From an uncultured bacterium (GTDB taxonomy: Bacteria; Verrucomicrobiota; Kiritimatiellia; RFP12; UBA1067): a stretch of DNA of 40,631 nucleotides. A program made the position numbers and the translations under genes. The notes under the pieces were generated by a model, which saw nothing but the letters and a program-made list of their open reading frames with translations, ran no database searches and was not told where the DNA came from. The stretch's first letter is position 1; each line of letters starts with the position of its first letter. Of this stretch, positions 1-9,019 are shown in pieces. The stretch lies in the NCBI GenBank assembly GCA_902775595.1, contig CACYNF010000013.1, positions 1-40,631 on the forward strand. Direction: 5' to 3'.

Positions 1-1363
<1,363 letters not shown>

Positions 1364-1367
<4 letters not shown>

Positions 1368-1963
1368 TTGCGTACATAAGAGGCGTTCTTTCCGAAAAGG
1401 CGCCCGATCGCGTCGTTATAGAGGCGGGCGGCGTCGGGTACGAACTCCTCATACCCGTGTCCTCGTTCGACAGGCTTCCCCGCGAGGGCGGGGAGGTGAA
1501 GCTCCTCGCGTGGCACTGCGTGCGCGAAGACGACGAGTTGCTCTTCGGGTTCGCGACGAAGGAGGAGCGCGAGATGTTCCTGAAGCTCACCCAGGTGAGC
1601 GGAGTCGGGCCCAAGATCGCGCTTGCGATACTTTCCGGCTCGTCGATAGGCGAGCTTTCGCTCGCGATTGCGTCTGGAAACGCCAAGCGCATCTCGTCGA
1701 TCAAGGGCGTCGGCAAGAAGACGGCGGAGAAGATATGCGTCGAGCTGAAGGACAAGGTCAACGCGATCGAGGCGCTCGCCGCCAACTCGCGGCGCGGCGA
1801 CGCCTATGCGAAGGCGCCGATTCTCCACGATGCGATTCTTGCGCTTTCGGCGCTCGGCTTCGGCGAGGAAGCCGCGAACAAGATGGTGACGAAGGTGATA
1901 GCCGCCGATCCGTCCGTCAAAGACGTCGAGACGCTTGTCCGTCTCGCCCTTGCAAGTCGATGA
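1364..1963 (+). CDS. ruvA: Holliday junction branch migration protein RuvA
   Basis: RuvA binds four-way DNA junctions as a tetramer and loads the RuvB motor for branch migration in recombinational repair. The protein has 199 residues, the usual length. It starts MIAYIRGVLSEK, the OB-fold domain I. Two helix-hairpin-helix motifs follow (GVGPKIALAILS near residue 80 and GVGKKTAEKICVELKDK near 115). The C-terminal three-helix domain III that contacts RuvB ends LVRLALASR. The start is fixed by the ATGA overlap with valS. No ruvB or ruvC is adjacent; the next gene is an unrelated secreted esterase behind a repeat-containing gap. Confidence 0.96.
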
Positions 1964-1996
1964 CAAGGTGAACATAAATATGGCAGCTCAGATTTT

Positions 1997-2032
1997 AACG
2001 CAGAGGCGCAGAGACGCAAAGTGCGCAGAGAG
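1997..2032. repeat. CGCAAAG-type intergenic repeat, single arm
   Basis: The gap between ruvA and the esterase gene holds iterated CGCAGAG/CGCAAAG units about 9-11 bp apart (ACGCAGAGGCGCAGAGACGC and onward). The same motif recurs at 18271-18300, 29436-29512, 31756-31830 and 37280-37344. Here only one arm is visible. I see no clear promoter in the rest of this 132-bp gap. Confidence 0.6.
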
Positions 2033-2095
2033 AATTAGATGCTTTAAATAATAGTAAAACATGAAAATTGTTAAAAGCAGAAAGGTAAAAGCCCG

Positions 2096-3841
2096 ATGAA
2101 AAAAACAATGTTGCTTGGTGCGTTCTGCGCGGCCGCGTTCGCGGCGTTCGCCGAGCGTGTGAACATCTGGCCGGAGGGCAAGATGCCCGACGCGCAGGAC
2201 CACCAGATTGCTGCCATGACGAACGAGAAGGAGAAGGGCAAGCTCCCATATCTCGACTGGTGTCCCGCGCCGGCGAAGCCGAACGGATGCTGCATGATCC
2301 TCATCTCCGGCGGTGGGTACTTCAGCTGCTGCGACGTAGGGCTCGTCGAGACGTGGGCGAAGAAGTTCACAGACGCCGGCTTCCAGTGCGTCAACTTCGT
2401 CTACAGGACGCCGCGTCCGAAAGGGCTCCCGATCCACCAGAGCGCGTGGGAGGACGGACAGCGTGCCGTCAGGATGGTCCGCTCCGAGGCGGCGAAGCGC
2501 GGCTTTGACCCGGAGAGGATCGGCACGATATCCATGTCGGCGGGCTCGCACCTCGCGACGCTGCTCGCGACGAGCGCGCTCACCCCAGCGTATGAAAGGA
2601 TCGATGAGCTCGACGATGTTCCCTGCCACATCAACTGGGCGATCACCGGCGCGATTGCGTATGCGGTGACGGACGGAATCGGCGTCCCCAACACGCGCAA
2701 CGGCCAGGCGATCGACGCGAAGCTTGACTCCATCTTCAAGTTCGACGAGAAGACCGCGCCGATGTGCATGTTCCACGGAACTGACGATCCGTATTCCCCG
2801 ATGGCCTCGACGCTCGTCTACCGCGAGCTGAGGAAGCGCAAGATACCCGCCGAGCTCCACCTTTTCGCGGATCGTCCGCACGGCTTCTGGGGACATGACG
2901 GAAAGGGCGACAGGGCGGCCGGATACGACAACTGGTTCGACCGTGCGCACGAGTTCCTCGTGCAGATGGGCTTCCTCGGCGAACTTAAGCCCGAGGAGGA
3001 TCTTATGTGTCGCTACGCGAAGGACTTCCACGACCCTGCGCTCTACGCAAAGGAGGAGCTGTGGCCGAAGGGGCGGATTCCCGATTTCCAGGAGAAGCAG
3101 AACATCCCCTACCTTGAGTGGTACATCCCCTCGAACCTGACGACAAGGGCGATTCAGATCATCTACTCCGGCGGCTCGTACAACGGAAACGGACCCGACG
3201 GCTTCGAAGTCGCGCCGGCGCGTCGCTTCCTCAACGAGAAGGGCATGGCCGTCGTCACGATGAAGTACCGCACGCCCCGCCCCGCCGCCCCGCTCGCCAA
3301 GCACACGACGGCGTGGCAGGACCTCCAGCGCTGCATCAGGATCGTGCGCTCCAAGGCCGCGGGCAAGGGCCTCGACCCGACCCGCATCGGCATCATGGGG
3401 TCGTCCGCCGGCGGGCACCTCACGCTTATGGGCGTGACGAGCTCAAGGAGCCGTGCATACTGGAACATCGACGACATTGACAAGGTTCCGTGCAACGTGC
3501 AGTGGGGCGTCGGGATATACCCCGCCTACGCGCTCACCGACGGCGCTGAGCATGGTAACTCGACGGGCGGGAACGACGACTCCGCGCGTCTCGTTCCCGA
3601 GTTTGCGTTTGACCCAGACACGTGCCCGATGGTGTTCATACACGGCGACGCCGACGGCTGGGCGGCTATGAACTCGGTGAAGACGTGGGAACAGATGCGC
3701 AGGATGGGAGTCACAAGCGACCTCCACACGCTCTGCAAGAGGCCGCACTGCTTCCAGCGCAAGGCCTCGCCCGGCACGGGCAGCTACACGTGGCTCGGCC
3801 GCATCTGGGAGTTCATGAACCACAAGGGGTTCAACAAGTAG
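2096..3841 (+). CDS. Secreted tandem alpha/beta-hydrolase (carbohydrate esterase-like), two catalytic domains
   Basis: Probably a periplasmic or secreted carboxyl/feruloyl/acetyl esterase. An Sec signal peptide (MKKTMLLGAFCAAAFAAFA) precedes two homologous alpha/beta-hydrolase domains, roughly residues 20-295 and 300-581. Each begins with the same motif (LWPEGK-like then IPDFQ / MPDAQ), then an oxyanion GGG/GGS loop (SGGGY, SGGSY). The nucleophile Ser is S148 in ISMSAG and S437 in GSSAGG. Acid Asp is in HGTDDPY and HGDADGW, and catalytic His in RPHGFW and RPHCF. Both triads look intact, so this is an internal duplication, not a pseudo-domain. A single-domain family member would be about 280-300 residues. 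Start choice: the ATG follows AAAGGTAAAAGCCCG. The substrate is not known; xylan or pectin side-chain esters are plausible given the nearby glycoside hydrolases. Confidence 0.85.
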   Translation: MKKTMLLGAFCAAAFAAFAERVNIWPEGKMPDAQDHQIAAMTNEKEKGKLPYLDWCPAPAKPNGCCMILISGGGYFSCCDVGLVETWAKKFTDAGFQCVNFVYRTPRPKGLPIHQSAWEDGQRAVRMVRSEAAKRGFDPERIGTISMSAGSHLATLLATSALTPAYERIDELDDVPCHINWAITGAIAYAVTDGIGVPNTRNGQAIDAKLDSIFKFDEKTAPMCMFHGTDDPYSPMASTLVYRELRKRKIPAELHLFADRPHGFWGHDGKGDRAAGYDNWFDRAHEFLVQMGFLGELKPEEDLMCRYAKDFHDPALYAKEELWPKGRIPDFQEKQNIPYLEWYIPSNLTTRAIQIIYSGGSYNGNGPDGFEVAPARRFLNEKGMAVVTMKYRTPRPAAPLAKHTTAWQDLQRCIRIVRSKAAGKGLDPTRIGIMGSSAGGHLTLMGVTSSRSRAYWNIDDIDKVPCNVQWGVGIYPAYALTDGAEHGNSTGGNDDSARLVPEFAFDPDTCPMVFIHGDADGWAAMNSVKTWEQMRRMGVTSDLHTLCKRPHCFQRKASPGTGSYTWLGRIWEFMNHKGFNK

Positions 3842-3852
3842 CGGTGGCGAAG

Positions 3853-4500
3853 CTACAGCCGCTGTGAAATGCGGTAGAGGTGCTCGACGAGGTTTGCGTC
3901 GAGCACCTTTTCCATAAATGGGATCACTTCGTGGCGCACCTTGTTGCGCTCTATCGAGACGTCGTCGTTAGATGCGTCCTCGCGCCATTCCTCGCCGAAC
4001 TTGCGAAGGTAGTCCTTTAGCTCGTCGTCACGGCAGCCGAGGAGCGGGCGCACGAACTTTATGCCTGCGACTTCGCTCGTCGCGCGGATGCCCGAGAGCG
4101 AAGCGCGGCGCAGCTTCATGAGGAACGTCTCCGCGACGTCGTCCATGTGGTGGCCTGTCGCAACGGCGTCGAGATGGAGCGACTTCATGCACTTCGAGAA
4201 AAAGGCGAGGCGCACGCGCCGCGCGGCCATCTCGAGCGATTCGCCGCGCCTCTTGACGACCTTGGCGTGAATTCCCCTGAAGGGGATGCCGAGTCTCTTC
4301 GCGAGCGATCGCACGAAGCGGTATTCCTCCTTCGACTCCTTTCGCAGCCCGTGGTCGACATGGAGGACGACAAAGCGTTTCGCGGCGTTTTTCTTCTTGC
4401 CGCCCTTTGTGAGCAGGAATGCAAGCGCCACGGAATCGGACCCGCCGCTGACGGCGAGCCCGATTTTCCCAGGAGGAAGTATGGATCTGTCGATTTTCAC
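3853..4500 (-). CDS. tilS: tRNA(Ile)-lysidine synthase, minimal form
   Basis: TilS adds lysine to C34 of the CAU-anticodon tRNA-Ile, changing its decoding from AUG to AUA. The PP-loop ATP site SGGSDS sits near residue 19. HVDHGLR, the conserved GHHMDD, the RPLLGCRDDEL block and ASNDD...RNKVRHEVIP follow, all TilS signatures. At 215 residues the protein ends right after the catalytic core and lacks the C-terminal tRNA-binding domains of the E. coli enzyme (over 400 residues), so it is unusually short. Translation begins at GTG. A TATAAT box lies only 8 nt upstream of it, implying a nearly leaderless mRNA. The gene is convergent with the esterase, 11 bp away, and divergent from the tRNA cluster. 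Confidence 0.92.
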   Translation of the reverse strand: MKIDRSILPPGKIGLAVSGGSDSVALAFLLTKGGKKKNAAKRFVVLHVDHGLRKESKEEYRFVRSLAKRLGIPFRGIHAKVVKRRGESLEMAARRVRLAFFSKCMKSLHLDAVATGHHMDDVAETFLMKLRRASLSGIRATSEVAGIKFVRPLLGCRDDELKDYLRKFGEEWREDASNDDVSIERNKVRHEVIPFMEKVLDANLVEHLYRISQRL

Positions 4501-4508
4501 CCTTGCGC

Positions 4509-4514
4509 ATTATA
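4509..4514 (-). promoter_or_regulatory. -10 box for tilS
   Basis: On the minus strand this reads TATAAT, followed by 8 nt and the GTG start of tilS. The -35 region is weak. The spacing implies a transcript with almost no 5' leader. Confidence 0.6.
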
Positions 4515-4551
4515 CCAAAAAAATGATATACTTTGCGGCGTTCGTTTGCAA

Positions 4552-4625
4552 GCGGGCGTAGCTCAATGGCAGAGCTCCAGCCTTCCAAGCTGGCTACGAG
4601 GGTTCGATTCCCTTCGCCCGCTCCA
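4552..4625 (+). tRNA. tRNA-Gly (TCC)
   Basis: A complete cloverleaf: 7-bp acceptor stem (GCGGGCG with CGCCCGC), anticodon stem CCAGC/GCTGG with loop CTTCCAA giving anticodon TCC at 4584-4586, a GGTTCGATT T-arm and an encoded CCA. It is first of three tRNAs in one cluster. Confidence 0.97.
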
Positions 4626-4636
4626 GACTGGGCAGA

Positions 4637-4722
4637 GCCAGGGTGGCGTAATGGCAGCCGCGGCAGACTCAAAATCTGCTATACGTGAGTATGTGCGGGT
4701 TCGAGTCCCGCTCCTGGCACCA
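4637..4722 (+). tRNA. tRNA-Leu (CAA)
   Basis: A class II tRNA with a long variable arm. The acceptor GCCAGGG pairs with TCCTGGC (one G-T pair). The anticodon stem GCAGA/TCTGC encloses CTCAAAA, anticodon CAA at 4670-4672. A GGTTCGAGT T-arm and an encoded CCA are present. It is 11 nt downstream of tRNA-Gly. Confidence 0.96.
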
Positions 4723-4749
4723 ACACGACAGGCGAACAAGACAACGACT

Positions 4750-4839
4750 GGAAGGGTGTCCGAGTGGTCGATGGTGCAACCTTGGAAAGGTTGTGTGGGG
4801 GCAACTCCACCGGGGGTTCGAATCCCCCCCCTTCCGCCA
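4750..4839 (+). tRNA. tRNA-Ser (GGA)
   Basis: A class II tRNA: acceptor GGAAGGG, anticodon stem CAACC/GGTTG with loop TTGGAAA (anticodon GGA at 4784-4786), a large variable arm, a GGTTCGAAT T-arm and an encoded CCA. It is the last gene of the tRNA cluster. Confidence 0.96.
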
Positions 4840-4855
4840 ACATTGGCGGCTGACT

Positions 4856-4888
4856 CTCAGGACGGAAGTTCTGGGGGTTTTTCTTTTT
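4856..4888 (+). terminator. Rho-independent terminator of the tRNA cluster
   Basis: An 8-bp stem (CTCAGGAC with GTTCTGGG, two G-T pairs) around a GGAA tetraloop, then GGTTTTTCTTTTT. It is placed right after tRNA-Ser and before the speE promoter. Confidence 0.8.
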
Positions 4889-4979
4889 CCTGACATCCCC
4901 GATGCCTGCGGAGGGCGAGAAGATTTTTGGCCGGCCATTTTTGGCAAAACGCACGGCAGTCTGCGACCGTCGGTTATGG

Positions 4980-4985
4980 TATAAT
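4980..4985 (+). promoter_or_regulatory. Extended -10 promoter of speEB
   Basis: TGGTATAAT, an extended -10 element, lies 23 nt before the speE ATG. A GAGAGG Shine-Dalgarno follows at 4995-5000. No good -35 hexamer is visible, as expected for an extended -10 promoter. Confidence 0.6.
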
Positions 4986-5008
4986 ATGCGGCGCGAGAGG
5001 TTATAGGA

Positions 5009-5878
5009 ATGCAGACAGAACTCTGGTATACCGACGAACACACGAAGGACGTCAGGTTCTCGATGAAGACGATCGAGCAGATCGCCTCGAAGAAGAGCGC
5101 CGTCCAGCAGATCGACATCCTCGACACGCCCGCCTATGGAAGGGTGCTTGTCCTCGACGGTGGCCTCATGATCACCGAGAAGGACGAGTTCATCTACCAC
5201 GAGATGCTCGCCCACGTGCCGATGGCGGTGCATCCGCGCGTGCGGAACGTCCTCGTGATCGGCGGAGGCGACGGCGGCACGGTGCGCGAACTTACCAAGT
5301 ACCGCTCCATCGAGTCGATCGATCTCGTCGAAGTCGACAAAGACGTCGTGCTTCTCTCCAAGAAGTTCCTTCCCTTCGTCTCGTCGAAGCTCAAGGACAG
5401 GCGCGTCTCGGTCTGGTTCGAGGAGGGGCTCAGGTATGTCCGCGGGAAGAAGGACGAATACGACCTCGTGATAGTCGACTCGCCCGACCCCTACGGCCCG
5501 GCCGAAGGGCTCTTCACGCGCGAGTTCTACGGCACTTGCTTCAAGGCGTTGCGCGAGGACGGCATCCTCATCAACCAGCACGAGTCGCCGTTCTACGCCG
5601 CCCACCAGAAGTCGGTCCGCGACGCGCATAGGCACATAGCGATGGAGTTCAAGTTCTCCACCGTCTACCAGGCGCACATACCGAGCTATCCTTCAGGGCA
5701 CTGGCTGTTCGGCTTCGCGTCAAAGAAGTACCACCCCATCGGCAATCTCGACGAGGCGAGGTGGAACAAGCTGCGAATTCCGACGCGCTACTACAACACC
5801 GCGCTTCACCGCGGAGCCTTCGCGCTCCCCAACTACGTCCTCGACATCCTGAAGGAAGAAGAGCCGCAGCGCGGCTGA
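5009..5878 (+). CDS. speE: Spermidine synthase (polyamine aminopropyltransferase)
   Basis: Transfers an aminopropyl group from decarboxylated S-adenosylmethionine to putrescine, giving spermidine. The 289 residues match the family length. Visible are the N-terminal beta-strand domain (MQTELWYTDEHT), the substrate segment VLVLDGGLMITEKDEFIYHE, the nucleotide-binding VLVIGGGDGGTVRE, and the catalytic region IVDSPDPYGPAEGLF with the conserved Asp. The start is supported by the GAGAGG ribosome site. speB begins four bases after the stop, so the two form an operon. Agmatinase makes putrescine, SpeE uses it. The source of decarboxylated SAM (speD) is not in the window. Confidence 0.95.
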   Translation: MQTELWYTDEHTKDVRFSMKTIEQIASKKSAVQQIDILDTPAYGRVLVLDGGLMITEKDEFIYHEMLAHVPMAVHPRVRNVLVIGGGDGGTVRELTKYRSIESIDLVEVDKDVVLLSKKFLPFVSSKLKDRRVSVWFEEGLRYVRGKKDEYDLVIVDSPDPYGPAEGLFTREFYGTCFKALREDGILINQHESPFYAAHQKSVRDAHRHIAMEFKFSTVYQAHIPSYPSGHWLFGFASKKYHPIGNLDEARWNKLRIPTRYYNTALHRGAFALPNYVLDILKEEEPQRG

Positions 5879-5882
5879 CGAT

Positions 5883-6737
5883 ATGGAACCCCAGCTCAAT
5901 CAGTTCATCGGGTGCGACAAGCCGTTTGACGACGCGAAGGTCGTCCTTTTCGGTGCGCCGTACGACTCCACTACGAGCTTCCGCCCCGGGACACGCTTTG
6001 GGCCCGCCGCGATGCGTGCGGAGTCGTTCGGCATTGAGACTTATTCAATGCTTCAGGACCGCGACATTGCTGAGGATGCCTCCGTCTTCGATTCCGGCGA
6101 CCTGGAGCTTCCGTTTGGTGCGCCAGACGCAGCCCTCGACATGATCGAATTGCGTGCTTCGGAGATCCTTGGCGCCGGGAAGATCCCGTTCCTGCTTGGC
6201 GGCGAGCATCTCGTCACGCTTGGCAGCGTCCGCGCCGTGGCGAAGCGCTACCCTAACTTGCACATAGTCCATTTCGACGCACATGCGGATTTGCGCGAGG
6301 ACTATCTTGGTGTCAAGCTCTCGCATGCGTGTGTTCTCAGGCGTTGCCACGACATCCTCGGCGACGGGCGTATCTTCCAGTTCGGCATACGTTCTGGAAC
6401 GCGCGACGAGCGGCAATTCATTAAGGATGGGCATGTCACGACCGAGCTTTTCTCCGACACGACACTTCCAGCCGTCATAGAAAAGATCGGCCATGACGCT
6501 CCCGTCTACCTGACGGTCGACCTTGATGTGGTGGATCCTTCCGAATTTCCCGGCACCGGAACGCAGGAGGCGGGCGGCTTTTCCTACGGCCGGCTTCTCG
6601 ACGATCTGCGCATGATCTGCCGCGAGCTTAACGTCGTTGCGCTCGACAATGTTGAGCTCTCTCCCGCGCTTGACCCGACCGGCCGCTCGACGGCCCTTGC
6701 CTGCAAGCTCCTCCGCGAAGAGCTGCTGGCGCTTTAA
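5883..6737 (+). CDS. speB: Agmatinase (agmatine ureohydrolase)
   Basis: Hydrolyses agmatine to putrescine and urea, feeding the adjacent spermidine synthase. It is a ureohydrolase-fold protein of 284 residues. The binuclear manganese ligands are all present: His in LLGGEHLVTLG, the Asp/His/Asp set in HFDAHADLR, and the two Asp in DLDVVDPSEFPGTGT. The N-terminal FGAPYDSTTSFRPGTRFGP substrate loop is typical of agmatinase/arginase-like enzymes. Agmatinase is preferred over arginase or formiminoglutamase because of the pairing with speE. The start ATG is four bases after the speE stop. Confidence 0.93.
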   Translation: MEPQLNQFIGCDKPFDDAKVVLFGAPYDSTTSFRPGTRFGPAAMRAESFGIETYSMLQDRDIAEDASVFDSGDLELPFGAPDAALDMIELRASEILGAGKIPFLLGGEHLVTLGSVRAVAKRYPNLHIVHFDAHADLREDYLGVKLSHACVLRRCHDILGDGRIFQFGIRSGTRDERQFIKDGHVTTELFSDTTLPAVIEKIGHDAPVYLTVDLDVVDPSEFPGTGTQEAGGFSYGRLLDDLRMICRELNVVALDNVELSPALDPTGRSTALACKLLREELLAL

Positions 6738-6754
6738 CGCCTTGGGCCTTGTGG

Positions 6755-6784
6755 TTGATAGGGCTGCGTCGTTTTTGGTAGAAT
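6755..6784 (+). promoter_or_regulatory. Promoter of the LDI-like gene
   Basis: TTGATA (6755-6760), an 18-bp spacer and TAGAAT (6779-6784). The ATG is only 6 nt further on, so the predicted transcript would be leaderless. Confidence 0.65.
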
Positions 6785-6790
6785 CTTGGC

Positions 6791-8686
6791 ATGGACAGCA
6801 AGGTACCGATGCCGCCCGATTCGAATAGGCGGGGCTGGATGCCAGCCGGATTTGCCGCAGTTGCCATTCTCTGCGCGGCGGCTTTGCTCTCGTTTGTCCT
6901 CGCGATGCACTGCTTCCCCGGTGGATACAACCCCGCGATGCGGATGCTGAGCGCACTCGGTCGCACCGAGGTGCGGCTCGTCGAATGGCCGTGGAGCCAT
7001 TATCTGTTCATGGCGGGAATGTTCTTCTCCGCGCTTGCCGTCGTGTCTGCCGCTCGTCGCGCAGGACTGTCCAAATTGGGGGCCGCGCTGAACGTCGCGG
7101 GGCTTTTGTGGATTGCTTTCGTGCCGGAGAACGTTAACCAGATTCTCCACGATGCCGGATGCTGGCTTGCGGCGGCTGGCGGAGGAGTGATGCTCTTCTC
7201 GTGGCGAAGGGCGGAATCGGCGCGGCGCATTCGCCGCGGATGGACAATCGCGCTCGTCCTGCCGATTGCTGCGATGGCACTTGCCCTCGTCCTTCATGCG
7301 CTGAATGTCGTCCCGTTCGCTCCGCTTGTAACGACTCTGCAGAAGATCGTGATCCTTTCCTTCGCGGCGTGGCTGCTCTGCCTGTCGGCGAAGAATGCAG
7401 GACGCCGGGCTCGCATCGCGGGAGCGGTGTCTCTGGGTGCTCCGCTGATTCTTGCCGCGTTTCTCTTTCTTCGTCCAGACGATTGTCCCATGGGCGGGCT
7501 TCTGAAGGAAGCGGACAGCGGTGGAACGCCGTCCATACAGGACGCGGCGGATGCGCCGCGCGTCCTTCCGCTTTCCGATGACGAGTTTGCCGCGCTTGCC
7601 TGGCTTGAGCACGTCACGGGCCCGCTTGGCGCAGAGGAGGAGCGAGAGCTGTGGGACATCGGCGGAACTCAGCACGGCATCTTCGCGAAGCGGTACAACA
7701 TCGCCTTTGCCGGATACGCCGCTGCCGCGATAGGGATGCGCGGTGACGCGGAGGTCAGGGCGCGCGCCGGCAAGGTTATAGGCAACTGCTTTGAGCGGAT
7801 GCTGAAGACCGACGTATGGGCGTATTCCATGTCGAAGAACTACTGGGGGCGAAAGCCGTGGGCGCCCGATCCGTGCTATCGCGAGAACGTGATGTACACG
7901 GGGCACCTCCTGCATCTGCTTGCCTACTATGAACTCTTCACCGGCGACAGACGGTATCACCGCGAGGGCGGCGGATGGGATTTCGTCTGGAAGGACGGGC
8001 GCAAGGTTCACTACGATGTCGAAAAGCTGATCGATGTGACCGTCGAGCAGATGCGGAAAGGCCCGAACGGCGGTGTCACCTGCGAGCCGGGGCTGATGTT
8101 CTTCGCGTGCAACAGCCATCCCCACGTGGCTCTCTCGGTTTTCTCGAAGCTCGGCTACGGCGACTGGAGCGCGGATGCCGCGCGATGGGAGAAGTGGGCT
8201 CTCGCCCATTATACGTCGCCGCTCTTCGGCGGCGGAGAGGTCAATCTCGTCTATCATGTGCGCGGGAACTTCATGTATCCGCGAGGGCAGGACGCGCTCG
8301 ACGGATGGACGCTTCTATGGTACGAGGCCTGGGCGTCGGACAGGCGCACGGCAACGGCACTATGGCGGCGCGTACGTGACGGTCTTGACTGGTCGCGGCT
8401 CGACGGCTGCGGAGACGGGACGGGCGTCATTGGATGCTGTGATCCGAGGCCCGTTTCGGCAAGCGTTGCGTCGGTCTTTCTCGCCGCCGCCGCGCGCGCG
8501 TGCTCCGATTCCGAGACTGCCGAGCGGCTTGAAAGGGCGGTCGACGCAAAATATCTCAGGCGCGAGGGCGGGCTTTTCTGGCTCGACCTGAACCGCGAGT
8601 GGCGCATCGGCGCGACGGCCATGCGCATAATCTCCCTTGCAGAGTCTCGCGGCTCGCGTTTCAGGGAGATGAAAAAAGTGGACTAG
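6791..8686 (+). CDS. Membrane protein with linalool dehydratase/isomerase-like alpha-barrel domain
   Basis: A 631-residue protein in two halves. Residues ~15-230 hold about six hydrophobic helices. Residues ~265-620 resemble the (alpha/alpha)6-barrel of linalool dehydratase/isomerase (LDI), a cofactor-free enzyme known from monoterpene-degrading bacteria. Matching motifs are NVMYTGHLLHLLAYYE with H372, and TCEPGLMFFACN with C431 and C440. Two cysteines nine residues apart plus a His in this context are, from memory, the LDI catalytic set. The true substrate is unknown; LDI-like domains are more widespread than monoterpene metabolism. The last five codons (MKKVD) and the stop lie inside a 27-bp direct repeat. 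The start has no ribosome site but a -10 box 6 nt upstream. An isoprenoid or allylic alcohol role is only a guess. Confidence 0.75.
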   Translation: MDSKVPMPPDSNRRGWMPAGFAAVAILCAAALLSFVLAMHCFPGGYNPAMRMLSALGRTEVRLVEWPWSHYLFMAGMFFSALAVVSAARRAGLSKLGAALNVAGLLWIAFVPENVNQILHDAGCWLAAAGGGVMLFSWRRAESARRIRRGWTIALVLPIAAMALALVLHALNVVPFAPLVTTLQKIVILSFAAWLLCLSAKNAGRRARIAGAVSLGAPLILAAFLFLRPDDCPMGGLLKEADSGGTPSIQDAADAPRVLPLSDDEFAALAWLEHVTGPLGAEEERELWDIGGTQHGIFAKRYNIAFAGYAAAAIGMRGDAEVRARAGKVIGNCFERMLKTDVWAYSMSKNYWGRKPWAPDPCYRENVMYTGHLLHLLAYYELFTGDRRYHREGGGWDFVWKDGRKVHYDVEKLIDVTVEQMRKGPNGGVTCEPGLMFFACNSHPHVALSVFSKLGYGDWSADAARWEKWALAHYTSPLFGGGEVNLVYHVRGNFMYPRGQDALDGWTLLWYEAWASDRRTATALWRRVRDGLDWSRLDGCGDGTGVIGCCDPRPVSASVASVFLAAAARACSDSETAERLERAVDAKYLRREGGLFWLDLNREWRIGATAMRIISLAESRGSRFREMKKVD

Positions 8687-8696
8687 GCCAGTGTGT
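8670..8696. repeat. 27-bp direct repeat, left copy
   Basis: A perfect match to 10639-10665 (core GTGGACTAGGCCAGTGTGT preceded by TGAAAAAA). It encodes the C-terminal end and stop codon of the LDI-like gene. Together the copies bracket a 1.94-kb segment. Confidence 0.9.
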
Positions 8697-8753
8697 CATA
8701 GTGCCTTGTTTGCGTTGTACTGTCGTCAACCGCCGAAAAAGCGAAGCTTTTGA

Positions 8754-8891
8754 GGGCCGAGGCCGAGTCAAGGCGCTGAACGCATTGAAATCTCCGACCG
8801 TCGCGTCGCTTCCTACACCACCCGCGACGCGAAGGAGATCGCCAAGCTGCTGGTAATTCAGACGTCTACTGATTTCTTGAAATACGCGTAG
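8754..8891 (+). pseudogene. Coding relic, C-terminal fragment of an unidentified protein
   Basis: The frame is open from 8754 to the TAG at 8889-8891 with no plausible start. It reads as ordinary protein sequence (ERIEISDRRVASYTTRD then AKEIAKLL...). It could be the tail of a small phage-type or host protein; I do not recognise it. The rest of the 333-bp gap contains the 27-bp repeat, iterons and a promoter. Confidence 0.35.
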
Positions 8892-8902
8892 ACGGGAGGC
8901 TT

Positions 8903-8965
8903 AAAATCTGTCAGTCAAAACTCCGAAAATCTATCAGTCAAAGTTCCGAAAAACTATCAGTCAGG
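8903..8965 (+). repeat. Three iteron-like ~23-bp tandem repeats upstream of the ATPase gene
   Basis: Units begin at 8903, 8926 and 8949 and share AAAATCTATCAGTCAAAGTT-CCG with few changes; the third is cut short where the -35 box begins. They sit just before the promoter of the AAA ATPase, with no unique spacers between units, so this is not a CRISPR. An operator or recognition array for the ATPase or its own mobility is plausible. Confidence 0.75.
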
Positions 8966-8995
8966 TTGACGGGTCTAGAGTGAAAATGCTATAAT
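8966..8995 (+). promoter_or_regulatory. Promoter of the AAA/DUF4143 ATPase gene
   Basis: TTGACG (8966-8971), an 18-bp spacer and TATAAT (8990-8995). It directly abuts the iteron array, so proteins bound to the repeats would touch RNA polymerase. Confidence 0.7.
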
Positions 8996-9019
8996 GCACT
9001 CATAAACTGTTGAAAAATT

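Noticed and set aside
1988..3418. 476-codon open frame on the minus strand
   Set aside because: It lies antisense to the esterase with clear signal peptide and two triads; the translation is Arg/Val-rich with no family motif. It is a high-GC shadow frame.
4834..4849. CCGCCAA-CA-TTGGCGG hairpin after tRNA-Ser as terminator
   Set aside because: It overlaps the CCA end of the tRNA and has no T-tract; the stem-loop at 4856-4888 with two T-runs is the better terminator.
6734..8257. 507-codon open frame on the minus strand
   Set aside because: Antisense to the LDI-like gene, low complexity and without domains; the plus strand has promoter, family motifs and proper composition.
8903..8965. CRISPR array
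   Set aside because: Only three units, head-to-tail without unique spacers, and no cas genes in the window.
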